From positions 283,887 to 347,886 of the forward strand of contig NZ_LJTC01000001.1 of NCBI RefSeq assembly GCF_001306915.1: 64,000 nucleotides of DNA. Direction: 5' to 3'. Below the pieces are notes generated by a model, which had not been told where the DNA came from, made no database searches, and was given only the letters and a program-made list of their open reading frames with translations. Shown in pieces: positions 8,890 through 17,357 of this stretch (positions are counted from its first letter, which is position 1; each line of letters begins with the position of its first letter). Origin of the DNA: Pseudoalteromonas lipolytica. Its GTDB lineage: Bacteria; Pseudomonadota; Gammaproteobacteria; Enterobacterales; Alteromonadaceae. A program made the translations under genes and the position numbers.

Positions 8890-9468
8890 TTATTCATGCT
8901 CATCAGTAAGTAAGTTAAGTATAACTTCAGTCATTATTTTTGAAATTGAATCAATACGTTCGGGCATAGCTTGTGCAGTGATTGAGTAACCTTCTACAAA
9001 TGGGATAAATATAGATACAGCTCTAGAAACGTTTGAGTCTGAGTGAGAAATAGGTCGCAATTTATCAGCTAAGATCAATGCCATTTCTTCGTAGTAAAAT
9101 TTTATATGTTGATTGATAACTTCATTTCGTGTCGATATAGCCCAATACTCCCTAAATATCCTGCACATTTGGGTTAATTTCAAACCATGACTTAGAAAGC
9201 TCTCTAGCAGCGAATGGAGCTCATTGCTTGGGTTCTCTAGGTTGCTTATTGGATCCATTTTTCTCATATCGTCAAGACATGATTTGAAATAGCGATCTGC
9301 CATCGCCTTTAAAAGCTCATCTTTATTTTTGAAATAATATTGAACATTGCTCAAAGTCATACCAGCTTCGTTGGCAACTTTTCTCATTGTCACGCCATAA
9401 TCACCTTCGTGTCTAAGAATATGCAAAGCCGTATCTATTATTAAATCTGTTTTGGCATTTTTCTTCAT
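8890..9468 (-). CDS. TetR family transcriptional repressor
   Basis: 192 residues from the ATG at 9468; a TTG at 9501 would add 11 residues. The N-terminal helix-turn-helix is clear (VTMRKVANEAGMTLSNVQYYFKNKDELL), followed by an all-helical ligand and dimer domain. It is transcribed away from the dehalogenase operon, and the shared gap holds two perfect 16-bp palindromes of TetR type. I infer that it represses the dehalogenase, quinone reductase and thioesterase genes, and itself, until it binds a small molecule, perhaps a halogenated or electrophilic compound. AT-rich codon use (AGA, AGG, ATA) in this stretch differs from the housekeeping genes around it. Confidence 0.85.
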   Translation of the reverse strand: MKKNAKTDLIIDTALHILRHEGDYGVTMRKVANEAGMTLSNVQYYFKNKDELLKAMADRYFKSCLDDMRKMDPISNLENPSNELHSLLESFLSHGLKLTQMCRIFREYWAISTRNEVINQHIKFYYEEMALILADKLRPISHSDSNVSRAVSIFIPFVEGYSITAQAMPERIDSISKIMTEVILNLLTDEHE

Positions 9469-9541
9469 TAAAATCTCAAAGTATTTCTGCTTAGTAATCA
9501 AACCTTATCATTTTACGAGTACTCAACAGTTAAATTCAATG

Positions 9542-9570
9542 TTGACATTATAGGTCATCCGACCTAAATT
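9542..9570 (+). promoter_or_regulatory. Sigma70-type promoter of the dehalogenase operon
   Basis: TTGACA (9542-9547), a 17-bp spacer and TAAATT (9565-9570). The first operator palindrome fills the spacer, so a bound repressor would block RNA polymerase directly. Confidence 0.7.
9551..9566. promoter_or_regulatory. TetR operator 1
   Basis: Perfect inverted repeat TAGGTC-atcc-GACCTA lying between the -35 and -10 elements of the dehalogenase promoter. Confidence 0.75.
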
Positions 9571-9575
9571 TTAAA

Positions 9576-9591
9576 TAGGTCGCTTGACCTA
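9576..9591. promoter_or_regulatory. TetR operator 2
   Basis: Perfect inverted repeat TAGGTC-gctt-GACCTA with the same arms as operator 1, 25 bp downstream (start to start), at about +1 to +15 of the predicted transcript. Confidence 0.75.
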
Positions 9592-9608
9592 ATGTTTTTT
9601 ATTGTTGA

Positions 9609-10517
<909 letters not shown>

Positions 10518-10525
10518 GGATCTTT

Positions 10526-11125
10526 ATGAAAATCTTACACTTAGTATTTCACCCCGATCTCAACGCATCACGAGTCAATAATACTTGGAAGAAGCAATTA
10601 GAGCAGTCAGGTAAAGTAGCAACAAGTAGAGATATGTATTTGGAATATCCTGACTTTAAAATCGATATCGAAAAAGAACAAGCGTTGTTGTTGTCTCATG
10701 ACAGAATCGTGATTCAATTTCCTATCTATTGGTGGTCAATGACTCCTCTTCTTAAGAAGTGGCTTGATGATGTTTTACAATATCAATTTGCATACGGAAG
10801 CAAAGGAGACAAGCTTAAAGGCAAAGACTTACAAATAATTTGCTCTGCTGGAGGACAAGCAAAAAATTACAATGGCTTTCATATGTTCGCTACTGTACCT
10901 GAGGTTTTAAAACCATTTCAGCTTACAGCCAACTTAGCCAAAATGAATTATTCTCAGCCATTGTACATGTTTAATGCAGATGCTTGTGGTGAAGACGAGG
11001 TTGTTAAGTATGGGCAAAAATGGGTAGAGGTCATTGATGACCCTCGGCGCGCCGATGGGCTTGAATACGCAAACGCAAAAATACATGAAGAACTAATAGA
11101 TGTATATGCGCAACTAGGCCTTTAA
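10526..11125 (+). CDS. Flavodoxin-fold NAD(P)H:quinone reductase (KefF/YwrO type)
   Basis: 199 residues with the Flavodoxin_2 fold: an N-terminal FMN/FAD phosphate loop (HPDLNASRVNNTW), the active-site loop QFPIYWWSMTPLLKKWLDDV and the SAGG loop. Such enzymes reduce quinones and other electrophiles by two electrons, and some act with potassium-efflux systems, but no Kef channel is nearby. It lies 8 bp after the dehalogenase with its own SD (AAGGATCT), so the two are co-transcribed. In this setting it probably protects against redox-active or halogenated quinones; that is inference. Confidence 0.8.
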   Translation: MKILHLVFHPDLNASRVNNTWKKQLEQSGKVATSRDMYLEYPDFKIDIEKEQALLLSHDRIVIQFPIYWWSMTPLLKKWLDDVLQYQFAYGSKGDKLKGKDLQIICSAGGQAKNYNGFHMFATVPEVLKPFQLTANLAKMNYSQPLYMFNADACGEDEVVKYGQKWVEVIDDPRRADGLEYANAKIHEELIDVYAQLGL

Positions 11126-11153
11126 AATCTTAAAGAAGTAGGGGAGTGGTTAG

Positions 11154-11594
11154 TTGAAAACGCTAGATTTTTTATCTGAACATATCGGTATTTCTTTCCA
11201 GCAAAGTGATAGCTATGGCGATTGGCTAGGTTTTGAAATTGATTCAGTCAAAAAGGAAGAAAATAAAGTTATTACATCATTATTAATTAGACGTGATCAT
11301 GTCTCACCAACAGGGGCTGTTCATGGTGGTGTTGTCTCTGGGTTTCTCGATTCAAGCTTAGGCTGTGCGATGGTAACGATTATGGATAAAGGCCAAATGT
11401 GCAGTACTGTTGAGCTTAACGTAAAGTTTTTTAAACCACTTTCTCCAGGAGATAAAATTATTGCCGAGTCAGAAGTGATCCATAAGGGAAGAACCTTATG
11501 TACGGTTATTGCGAATGTTTATAAATCTGATGCGCCTGATATACCTGTTGCGTTAGCTACTGCAACCTTTAATCGCTATCAATTAAAGCAGTAA
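11154..11594 (+). CDS. PaaI-type hotdog thioesterase
   Basis: 146 residues. The TTG at 11154 is chosen because AGGGGAG sits 9 bases upstream, no in-frame ATG fits, and the upstream GTG meets a stop at once. The hotdog signature is HGGVVSGFLDSSLG (His and Asp of the PaaI/4HBT family), followed by the central strand TVELNVKFFKPL. It should hydrolyse an aryl- or acyl-CoA thioester. Third gene of the dehalogenase operon, it could release an acid from a CoA-bound product of the same pathway; the substrate cannot be read from sequence. Confidence 0.8.
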   Translation: MKTLDFLSEHIGISFQQSDSYGDWLGFEIDSVKKEENKVITSLLIRRDHVSPTGAVHGGVVSGFLDSSLGCAMVTIMDKGQMCSTVELNVKFFKPLSPGDKIIAESEVIHKGRTLCTVIANVYKSDAPDIPVALATATFNRYQLKQ

Positions 11595-11603
11595 CATAAA
11601 TAC

Positions 11604-11628
11604 AGCCCAGCCGTGATGTAGCTGGGCT
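11604..11628 (+). terminator. Hairpin after the dehalogenase operon, weak terminator
   Basis: AGCCCAGC-9-GCTGGGCT, an 8-bp perfect stem 9 bp after the thioesterase stop. The tail (ctatatt) is a poor U-tract, so termination may be partial or need a factor. Confidence 0.45.
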
Positions 11629-11648
11629 CTATATTGACCTATTATCAA

Positions 11649-11744
11649 CTAAAGTAGTAAGCTAACTTTAACAGCTAGCGCAAAGAGTATGGTTGTTATT
11701 ACAAAGCCGATAAGTGTAGTGTGGCCGCGTTGTTCTTTGGTCAT
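11649..11744 (-). CDS. 31-residue single-span membrane protein
   Basis: A complete 31-codon gene with AGGAGTG six bases before its ATG, the best SD in the neighbourhood. The protein has a short charged head (MTKEQRGH) and then a ~20-residue hydrophobic segment (LIGFVITTILFALAVKV). It lies 9 bp after the XRE gene on the same strand, so it is the third gene of that cassette. It is too short for standard gene callers. Function unknown; it could partner the membrane-tethered regulator or the 134-residue protein through the bilayer. Not a leader peptide: nothing follows it on this strand. Confidence 0.6.
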   Translation of the reverse strand: MTKEQRGHTTLIGFVITTILFALAVKVSLLL

Positions 11745-11753
11745 CTTTCACTC

Positions 11754-12071
11754 CTAAAAAATAACTAATACTGTTGCCATACCAAGGGCAAAACTGACAA
11801 ACGAAGAAGCTGCTACGATTGCTGCGAGATTTTGCTTACTCACTGCATGTGTTGTGCTTTGTTCTGGTGCTTCGTCATCGAGCTTAATAAGCTCACCTTG
11901 GCGCACTTCAAATACTGCGCATAGGCTCATGGTGGTTTCTTTTGATGCCGCACCTTCTTTTTCAACTCGTTGAATGGTACGTAGGCTTACATCACAGGCA
12001 TCGGCCAATTGCTGCTGCGTCCAATCGAATTTAAGTCTAAGTGCTTTTATTGTATTAGGGTTCAGCTGCAT
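11754..12071 (-). CDS. Membrane-tethered XRE family regulator
   Basis: 105 residues. An N-terminal XRE helix-turn-helix (WTQQQLADACDVSLRTIQRVEKEG, residues ~17-40) is followed by a linker and one C-terminal hydrophobic helix (AIVAASSFVSFALGMATVLVIF), which would hold the DNA-binding head at the inner membrane. It starts 3 bp after the stop of the 134-residue gene, with GGGAAG as SD, so the two are translationally close. Its likely operators are the ATATGACA/TGTCATAT repeats upstream of the cassette. The signal it reads is unknown. Confidence 0.78.
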   Translation of the reverse strand: MQLNPNTIKALRLKFDWTQQQLADACDVSLRTIQRVEKEGAASKETTMSLCAVFEVRQGELIKLDDEAPEQSTTHAVSKQNLAAIVAASSFVSFALGMATVLVIF

Positions 12072-12074
12072 TAC

Positions 12075-12479
12075 TTACTTCCCAAGAAATGGTTCAATAA
12101 AAGTAACAACTGCATAACCCGATATTGCGCCACCAATAAAACAGCCTAAGGTAACCAAAGCTACTTGTTTTGGATTATCAGTAAGTGAGGTTTGTGTGCT
12201 CTGTTTAACTAATTTGTCAGCTTTATAAAACGAACATTCAAGCTTGCCTGTGAGTATATTTTGCATCTCGAATTTGACTGCATAAGTATTACCTTGGTAG
12301 CTAAAGTCATGATGACTTTTAAAACCGAAGCTGCGTTTTTCACTAACCAATTCGTCGTTTACATATATTTTTTCTTTACCACTCATAATGTGACCAAAGC
12401 ATGCGATTTGGTTGTCACCATCTTGAAAGTAAAATTTATAACCTAGTTTATGTGAGTTTAGTACGTCGTTTTTCATCAT
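12075..12479 (-). CDS. Tail-anchored protein of unknown function, first gene of the XRE cassette
   Basis: 134 residues (or 133 from the second of two consecutive ATGs; AAGGA precedes them). The first ~95 residues look like a soluble beta-rich domain with alternating aromatic and charged residues and no signal peptide. The last ~30 hold a glycine-rich transmembrane helix (GCFIGGAISGYAVVTFI) with GxxxG-like packing, suggesting an oligomer or a helix-helix partner. I do not recognise the family. It is followed at once by the membrane XRE regulator and the 31-residue membrane protein, so all three may form one membrane complex. Confidence 0.65.
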   Translation of the reverse strand: MMKNDVLNSHKLGYKFYFQDGDNQIACFGHIMSGKEKIYVNDELVSEKRSFGFKSHHDFSYQGNTYAVKFEMQNILTGKLECSFYKADKLVKQSTQTSLTDNPKQVALVTLGCFIGGAISGYAVVTFIEPFLGK

Positions 12480-12542
12480 CGTTTCCTTGTTAAGTTGATG
12501 ATGTAAATTTAATGATTATTTTTGTTTTTTACGCCGTCAGCG

Positions 12543-12659
12543 ATATGTCAGTGCCTATTTTGGCATATGACAGATAAGATGTCATATCTGTTTTGTTATT
12601 GAAAAATAAGCATTTTAGCTGGGTTTTTCTTGCGGCGTATGAGTTTGCTACTGTCATAT
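12543..12659. promoter_or_regulatory. Repeated ATATGACA/TGTCATAT motifs upstream of the XRE cassette
   Basis: Four copies of one 8-mer: ATATGTCA (12543-12550, one mismatch), ATATGACA (12565-12572), TGTCATAT (12580-12587) and TGTCATAT (12652-12659). The middle two form a perfect inverted repeat with a 7-bp spacer. They lie 64-180 bp before the start of the cassette and 158-275 bp before cysE. The rest of the 338-bp gap (12480-12817) shows no gene; the 68-codon frame at 12529-12735 runs through these motifs and looks spurious. Confidence 0.5.
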
Positions 12660-12817
12660 GTGGTTGGCTAAAAAGCACAGCAAAAAGAGTAAAAATAGGT
12701 GTTGTTACTCTGGTTATTAGATATAACCAGAACAAATAAACAACGGGTTAGTACATCTTGCTACAAATCCGTTAAACTTAAGGCTTAGCAGTTAGGTACA
12801 ACCAGAAAGGCAATATT

Positions 12818-13642
12818 ATGCGTCATGAAATTTGGCAAAAGCTTCGAGAAGAAGCAAACGAAGTCGTTTCCCGTGAACCGCTTTTAGCAAGTCACGTTTA
12901 TTCGTGTGTGTTAAATCATGAATGCCTAGGTTCGGCGCTCAGCTTTATTGTCGCTAATAAGCTTGCTGATGCAGTAGTATCGGCGTTTACTATCCGCGAA
13001 TTATTTGACCAAGCCTTTGTTAAATGTGATCTAATGCTGACGCATGTGGCTCATGACATAAAAGCAGTTAAAGATCGTGACCCTGCGGCCGATAGTTACT
13101 TAACTGTAATTCTGAATCTTAAAGGCTTCCATGCAATACAAGCACACCGACTCGCAAATTGTTTATGGCAACAAAACCGCAAAGAGCTTGCTCGCTTCAT
13201 TCAGAGCAGAACCTCAGAAGTATTTGGCGTTGACATCCATCCTGCTTGTAAAGTTGGTCATGGTATTATGTTTGACCATGCAACTGGGATTGTAATTGGT
13301 GAAACAGCAGTTATTGAAGATAACGTCTCTATTTTACAGTCTGTAACCTTAGGTGGTACAGGTAATGAGCAAGGTGACCGCCATCCGAAAATTCGCGCAG
13401 GTGTATTGATTGGTGCGGGTGCTAAAGTACTGGGTAACATCGAAGTAGGAGAGGGGGCACGTATTGGTGCAAACTCTGTCGTGTTAAGTGCGGTTCCAGC
13501 GCACACAACTGTGGTTGGTGTGCCAGCTAAAGTGGTTGGCAAACCGAGCTGTCCCTGTCCTGCCGAAAGCATGAACCAAAACTTTTTAGATGATGGCGCG
13601 ACTACCGCTAGTAATGCCTCCCACACCAGTGCTATGTTGTAG
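12818..13642 (+). CDS. cysE: Serine O-acetyltransferase
   Basis: 274 residues, cytoplasmic, first committed step of cysteine synthesis (serine + acetyl-CoA to O-acetylserine). The N-terminal helical SATase domain is followed by a left-handed beta-helix of hexapeptide repeats from ~residue 145. The catalytic Asp-His is in FDHATGIVIGE, with a second conserved His in HPACKVGHG. The family's GGTGNEQGDRHPKI loop is present. The C-terminal tail, which in E. coli inserts into CysK and mediates feedback, is longer and Ser/Ala/Thr rich here and lacks an obvious terminal Ile. SD AAAGG precedes the ATG. Confidence 0.95.
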   Translation: MRHEIWQKLREEANEVVSREPLLASHVYSCVLNHECLGSALSFIVANKLADAVVSAFTIRELFDQAFVKCDLMLTHVAHDIKAVKDRDPAADSYLTVILNLKGFHAIQAHRLANCLWQQNRKELARFIQSRTSEVFGVDIHPACKVGHGIMFDHATGIVIGETAVIEDNVSILQSVTLGGTGNEQGDRHPKIRAGVLIGAGAKVLGNIEVGEGARIGANSVVLSAVPAHTTVVGVPAKVVGKPSCPCPAESMNQNFLDDGATTASNASHTSAML

Positions 13643-13662
13643 TTTTACACTATAAAAGAGCA

Positions 13663-14316
13663 ATGGAATTGTCTAAATTATCCTTCGGATTAACTGTAAC
13701 AGCGTCATTTATTTGTGGCGCTGTCGCTATGTCACTTTTTCAATCAGACCCACAACAGCCACACACTTATCAGCAACAATTTGTTGAAGAACACATAGCT
13801 CAAGCACCAGAGCAGCAAGCCACTGCTATAGCGCCTGTTATTAATAAACAAGTCGCTGAAGTTAATTCAGATAGTTCGGCAGCTGTTAGCAAAACTGAGC
13901 TTGAGCAGCAAGTTGCAGAGTTAAAGTTACAAGTCGAAAACCAACAAGCGGTGATTGCCAGTTACCGTTCAAGTGCGATACCTCCACAGCAAATCGACTC
14001 ACACCTAGATGAACTTTATACCTTGTTAGAAGAGCAATCTCGGGATGAGGCTTGGGCCTACCAAGTTGAAACAGCCATGAGCGATTTTTTAATCATGGCA
14101 GATTTATCAGTGCAACCACAGCTGAGTGTCTCAACATGCAAAAGCTCTGTGTGTCAGTTTAAGCTATTGCAACCTGAGGGGAGTGATGATTTGCCAAGCC
14201 ATTATTGGCGTAACATGACCGATAAGATGATGGAACAAAGCTGGTGGAAGCAATTTAAATTTACCTCCACCACCTCAAGTGACGATAGTCTAACCATTAT
14301 TGCAAGCACGGAGTAA
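13663..14316 (+). CDS. Signal-anchored periplasmic protein with coiled coil, unknown function
   Basis: 217 residues. One N-terminal hydrophobic helix (~residues 9-26) probably anchors it to the inner membrane. A Gln/Ala/Glu-rich stretch (residues ~70-110, ELEQQVAELKLQVENQQAVI) has heptad spacing typical of a coiled coil. The C-terminal ~90 residues are globular, with a pair of Cys (CKSSVC) that could form a disulfide. I do not recognise the family. It starts 20 bp after cysE and may be read through from it, and it runs tail to tail with xseA. Confidence 0.6.
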   Translation: MELSKLSFGLTVTASFICGAVAMSLFQSDPQQPHTYQQQFVEEHIAQAPEQQATAIAPVINKQVAEVNSDSSAAVSKTELEQQVAELKLQVENQQAVIASYRSSAIPPQQIDSHLDELYTLLEEQSRDEAWAYQVETAMSDFLIMADLSVQPQLSVSTCKSSVCQFKLLQPEGSDDLPSHYWRNMTDKMMEQSWWKQFKFTSTTSSDDSLTIIASTE

Positions 14317-14318
14317 TT

Positions 14319-15650
14319 TTATACAACTTTTGATTGCAGTTGACCATCAGCAAGCTCGGTAGTTATAAGCTCACCAGAGCTTACATCGTTAACTGATTTT
14401 ACAACGCCACCGTGCTGATTTTTAGTAATGCTGTAACCACGCGCTAACACACTAAGCGGACTCACAGAATCTAAACGGTTCGCTTGTAAAGAAAGCTGGT
14501 TTCGAGAACTTGAAAGTTGCTGTTGCATCGCCTGTGTAAGCCTTGCATGTAATTGCGCCAGTTGATGCTCGCTTTTCGCTAACTGCTTTTCGGGTGAGCG
14601 TTGCATTAAGCGTGGTGTTAAGTTAGCAAGTACTCGCTCATATCGCTGGATTTTACTACTCATCGCGCCATGTAAGGCCAAACTAAGCTCATCTAACTTT
14701 TGCGCTTGTTGATTGAGTTGATTACGCGGATGGCATAGCTGCAAGCGATGCTCAAATTGAGTGGCAGTACTGCGTTTTACAGCTAAAGCGTGTTTAAAGG
14801 CATGATTTAAGTGCCTAACTAACTGCGTAACTTTGTTATATAGCTCTTCGGTATTTGGACTAACTAGCTCTGCGGCTGCAGAAGGGGTTGCGGCGCGAAT
14901 ATCGGCAACATAATCACTAATTGTGGTATCGACCTCGTGACCAACGGCGCTAACAATAGGTAAGCGACTTTCAAAAATAGCGCGAGCTAATTGCTCATGG
15001 TTAAAACACCACAAATCTTCGAGTGAGCCACCACCGCGACCTAATATAAGCACATCTACTTCGTTGCGTTGATTGGCGATGTTTATTTTTTCTATTAATT
15101 GACTGTGTGCATCTGCACCTTGCACCATCGCTGGGTAAATCACGACTTCAAGCTGCGGAGCACGGCGTTTAAGTACCGTTAGAATATCGCGTATAGCCGC
15201 ACCTGTGGCTGAGGTGATCACCCCAACGCGATTAATATTGGTTGGTAATGGTTTTTTGTGGGCTGAGCTAAATAGGCCTTCGGCAGCTAAACGCATTTTA
15301 AGCGCATCGAATTCTTGTTTTAATAAGCCTTCGCCAGCAGGAGCCATATGCTCAACAATCAGCTGATAATCACCACGAGGTTCATATAAAGATACGCGGG
15401 CACGCACGGTTACTTGTGCACCATTGCTCGGGAGAAAAGTTTGGCCGCGATTATTGCCGCGCCACATTGCTGCTTTTACCTGTGCTCGGTCGTCTTTTAA
15501 CGTAAAGTACCAGTGTCCAGATGCAGGGGCTATAAAGTTAGAAATTTCACCATTTAAGATAAGCGATGAAAAGCCTTGTTCAAGAACATGGCGAATTTCC
15601 TTATTTAGGCGCGAGACCGTGTAAACAGGCTGTGTTGATTGCGTAAAAGC
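14319..15650 (-). CDS. xseA: Exodeoxyribonuclease VII large subunit
   Basis: 443 residues from the ATG at 15650, which has GGGG spaced 6 bases upstream; an ATG at 15692 would add 14 residues not seen in the family. The N-terminal OB-fold (VYTVSRLNKEIRHVLE, GEISNFIAPASGHWYFTLKD) is followed by the catalytic core with GVITSATGAAIRDIL, LGRGGGSLEDLWCFN and VSAVGHEVDTTISDYVAD, then a long coiled-coil region that binds XseB. It degrades single-stranded DNA from both ends in mismatch repair and recombination. It is divergent from guaB, the same arrangement as in E. coli. Confidence 0.95.
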   Translation of the reverse strand, partial: AFTQSTQPVYTVSRLNKEIRHVLEQGFSSLILNGEISNFIAPASGHWYFTLKDDRAQVKAAMWRGNNRGQTFLPSNGAQVTVRARVSLYEPRGDYQLIVEHMAPAGEGLLKQEFDALKMRLAAEGLFSSAHKKPLPTNINRVGVITSATGAAIRDILTVLKRRAPQLEVVIYPAMVQGADAHSQLIEKINIANQRNEVDVLILGRGGGSLEDLWCFNHEQLARAIFESRLPIVSAVGHEVDTTISDYVADIRAATPSAAAELVSPNTEELYNKVTQLVRHLNHAFKHALAVKRSTATQFEHRLQLCHPRNQLNQQAQKLDELSLALHGAMSSKIQRYERVLANLTPRLMQRSPEKQLAKSEHQLAQLHARLTQAMQQQLSSSRNQLSLQANRLDSVSPLSVLARGYSITKNQHGGVVKSVNDVSSGELITTELADGQLQSKVV

Positions 15651-15787
15651 CATTAAAAACCCCAGTAAAAAATTCTCTGCGTACTTTAACACAAATAAAT
15701 GAATAATTTTATTTACTCATGCTCATAACGCTGATAAAATTTGGCCGCAATTCCTTATACTCAGATCCACATGTGAGAAGTTGCACT

Positions 15788-17257
15788 ATGCTAAGAATCG
15801 CTAAAGAAGCTCTTACCTTTGACGACGTACTTTTAGTACCAGGTCATTCTACTGTTTTGCCACACACGGCAAATATTTCAACTCGCTTAACGCGTGGTAT
15901 CAATCTTAACTTGCCGCTAGTTTCAGCATCTATGGATACTGTAACAGAAGCACGCTTAGCGATTGCTCTAGCGCAAGAGGGCGGTTTAGGTTTCATCCAC
16001 AAAAACATGACAATCGAAGAGCAAGCTAAAAACGTTCGTAAAGTTAAAACTTACGAAGCGGGCATTGTTTCTTTCCCTGTTACTGTGACTGCGGATCTTA
16101 CAATTGCTGATGCTATCGCGCTTTCAGAAGACAAAGGTTTTTCAGGTTTCCCTGTAACCGACGCTGACAATAACCTTGTTGGTATTGTGACAAGCCGTGA
16201 TATGCGTTTTGAAACGAAACTTGAGCAACCTGTTTCTACAGTAATGACGAAAAAAGAATCGTTAGTGACTGTTAAAGAAGGTGCAGACCGTGATGAAATC
16301 TTAGGTCTAATGCACGAGCACCGTATCGAAAAAATTCTCGTAGTTGATGATGCATTTAAACTAAAAGGCATGATCACTGTAAAAGACTATCAAAAAGCAC
16401 AAGATAAGCCGCATGCATGTAAAGACGAGCAAGGTCGTTTACGTGTAGGTGCAGCTGTTGGTGTTGGCGCAGGTACTGATGAGCGTATCGCAGCCCTAGT
16501 TGAAGCAGGTGTTGACGTATTACTTATCGATACATCACATGGCCACTCACAAGGTGTTATCGACCGTGTTGCACAAACACGTCAAGCATACCCAGATCTA
16601 CAAATCGTAGCAGGTAACGTTGCAACAGCTGAAGGCGCGATTGCCCTTGCTGATGCGGGTGTTGATGCTGTTAAAGTTGGTATCGGCCCTGGTTCTATCT
16701 GTACTACTCGTATCGTAACAGGTTGTGGTGTTCCACAAATTACTGCTATTTCTGACGCAGTTGAGGGCTTAAAAGGCCGTGATATTCCTGTTATTGCTGA
16801 CGGTGGTATTCGTTTCTCTGGTGACATCGTAAAAGCACTTGTTGCCGGTGCATCATGTGTAATGGTGGGTTCAATGTTAGCCGGTACTGAAGAAGCACCG
16901 GGTGAAGTTGAGCTATACCAAGGTCGTTACTACAAATCATACCGTGGTATGGGTAGCCTTGGTGCGATGGACCAAAAAGAAGGTTCATCAGACCGTTACT
17001 TCCAAAAATCGAACGAAGCAGACAAACTTGTTCCTGAAGGTATCGAAGGCCGTGTTGCTTATAAAGGTCCTATCGCGACAATCATTCACCAACAGGTGGG
17101 TGGTCTACGCAGTGCAATGGGCTTAACAGGCTGTGCAACAATTGAAGAGTTAAATACTAAACCTCAATTTGTTCGCGTAACTTCAGCGGGTATGGGTGAG
17201 TCACACGTTCACGACGTGCAAATCACTAAAGAAGCGCCAAACTACCGCTTAGGTTAA
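15788..17257 (+). CDS. guaB: IMP dehydrogenase
   Basis: 489 residues from the ATG at 15788 (TGAGAAG upstream); the in-frame extension back to 15719 is not family-like. It is a TIM barrel with two CBS domains inserted at residues ~90-205. Catalytic Cys305 (GSICTTR) is at the same number as in E. coli. The NAD and IMP loops GGIRFSGD and [12 protein letters not shown] and the flap residues ([10 protein letters not shown]) are present. It oxidises IMP to XMP with NAD, the rate-limiting step of GMP synthesis; the CBS pair binds adenine and guanine nucleotides. It is followed by guaA. Confidence 0.97.
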   Translation: MLRIAKEALTFDDVLLVPGHSTVLPHTANISTRLTRGINLNLPLVSASMDTVTEARLAIALAQEGGLGFIHKNMTIEEQAKNVRKVKTYEAGIVSFPVTVTADLTIADAIALSEDKGFSGFPVTDADNNLVGIVTSRDMRFETKLEQPVSTVMTKKESLVTVKEGADRDEILGLMHEHRIEKILVVDDAFKLKGMITVKDYQKAQDKPHACKDEQGRLRVGAAVGVGAGTDERIAALVEAGVDVLLIDTSHGHSQGVIDRVAQTRQAYPDLQIVAGNVATAEGAIALADAGVDAVKVGIGPGSICTTRIVTGCGVPQITAISDAVEGLKGRDIPVIADGGIRFSGDIVKALVAGASCVMVGSMLAGTEEAPGEVELYQGRYYKSYRGMGSLGAMDQKEGSSDRYFQKSNEADKLVPEGIEGRVAYKGPIATIIHQQVGGLRSAMGLTGCATIEELNTKPQFVRVTSAGMGESHVHDVQITKEAPNYRLG

Positions 17258-17282
17258 TTACCTTAAGGTATTGAAATTACAT

Positions 17283-17302
17283 GGGCTAGCATTTGCTAGC
17301 CC
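17283..17302 (+). terminator. Hairpin between guaB and guaA
   Basis: GGGCTAGC-attt-GCTAGCCC, a perfect 8-bp stem 25 bp after guaB, with an AT-rich but not U-rich tail. A second small hairpin, TCTCCC-ttt-GGGAGA, follows at 17318-17332. They may act as a partial terminator or processing site that sets guaA below or above guaB. Confidence 0.45.
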
Positions 17303-17357
17303 TAATTTATTGATCATCTCCCTTTGGGAGAGCAGTTCCTGACTAACGAGATACTCC

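Noticed and set aside
12529..12735. 68-codon minus-strand frame upstream of the XRE cassette
   Set aside because: It spans the repeated operator-like motifs, has no SD and no sensible protein features.
13258..13626. 122-codon frame antisense to cysE
   Set aside because: Shadow of the cysE coding frame; Pro/Thr/Ser-rich composition is typical of antisense frames.
15719..15787. N-terminal extension of guaB to 15719
   Set aside because: The standard family start [16 protein letters not shown] is at 15788, and Cys305 numbering matches E. coli only from that start.
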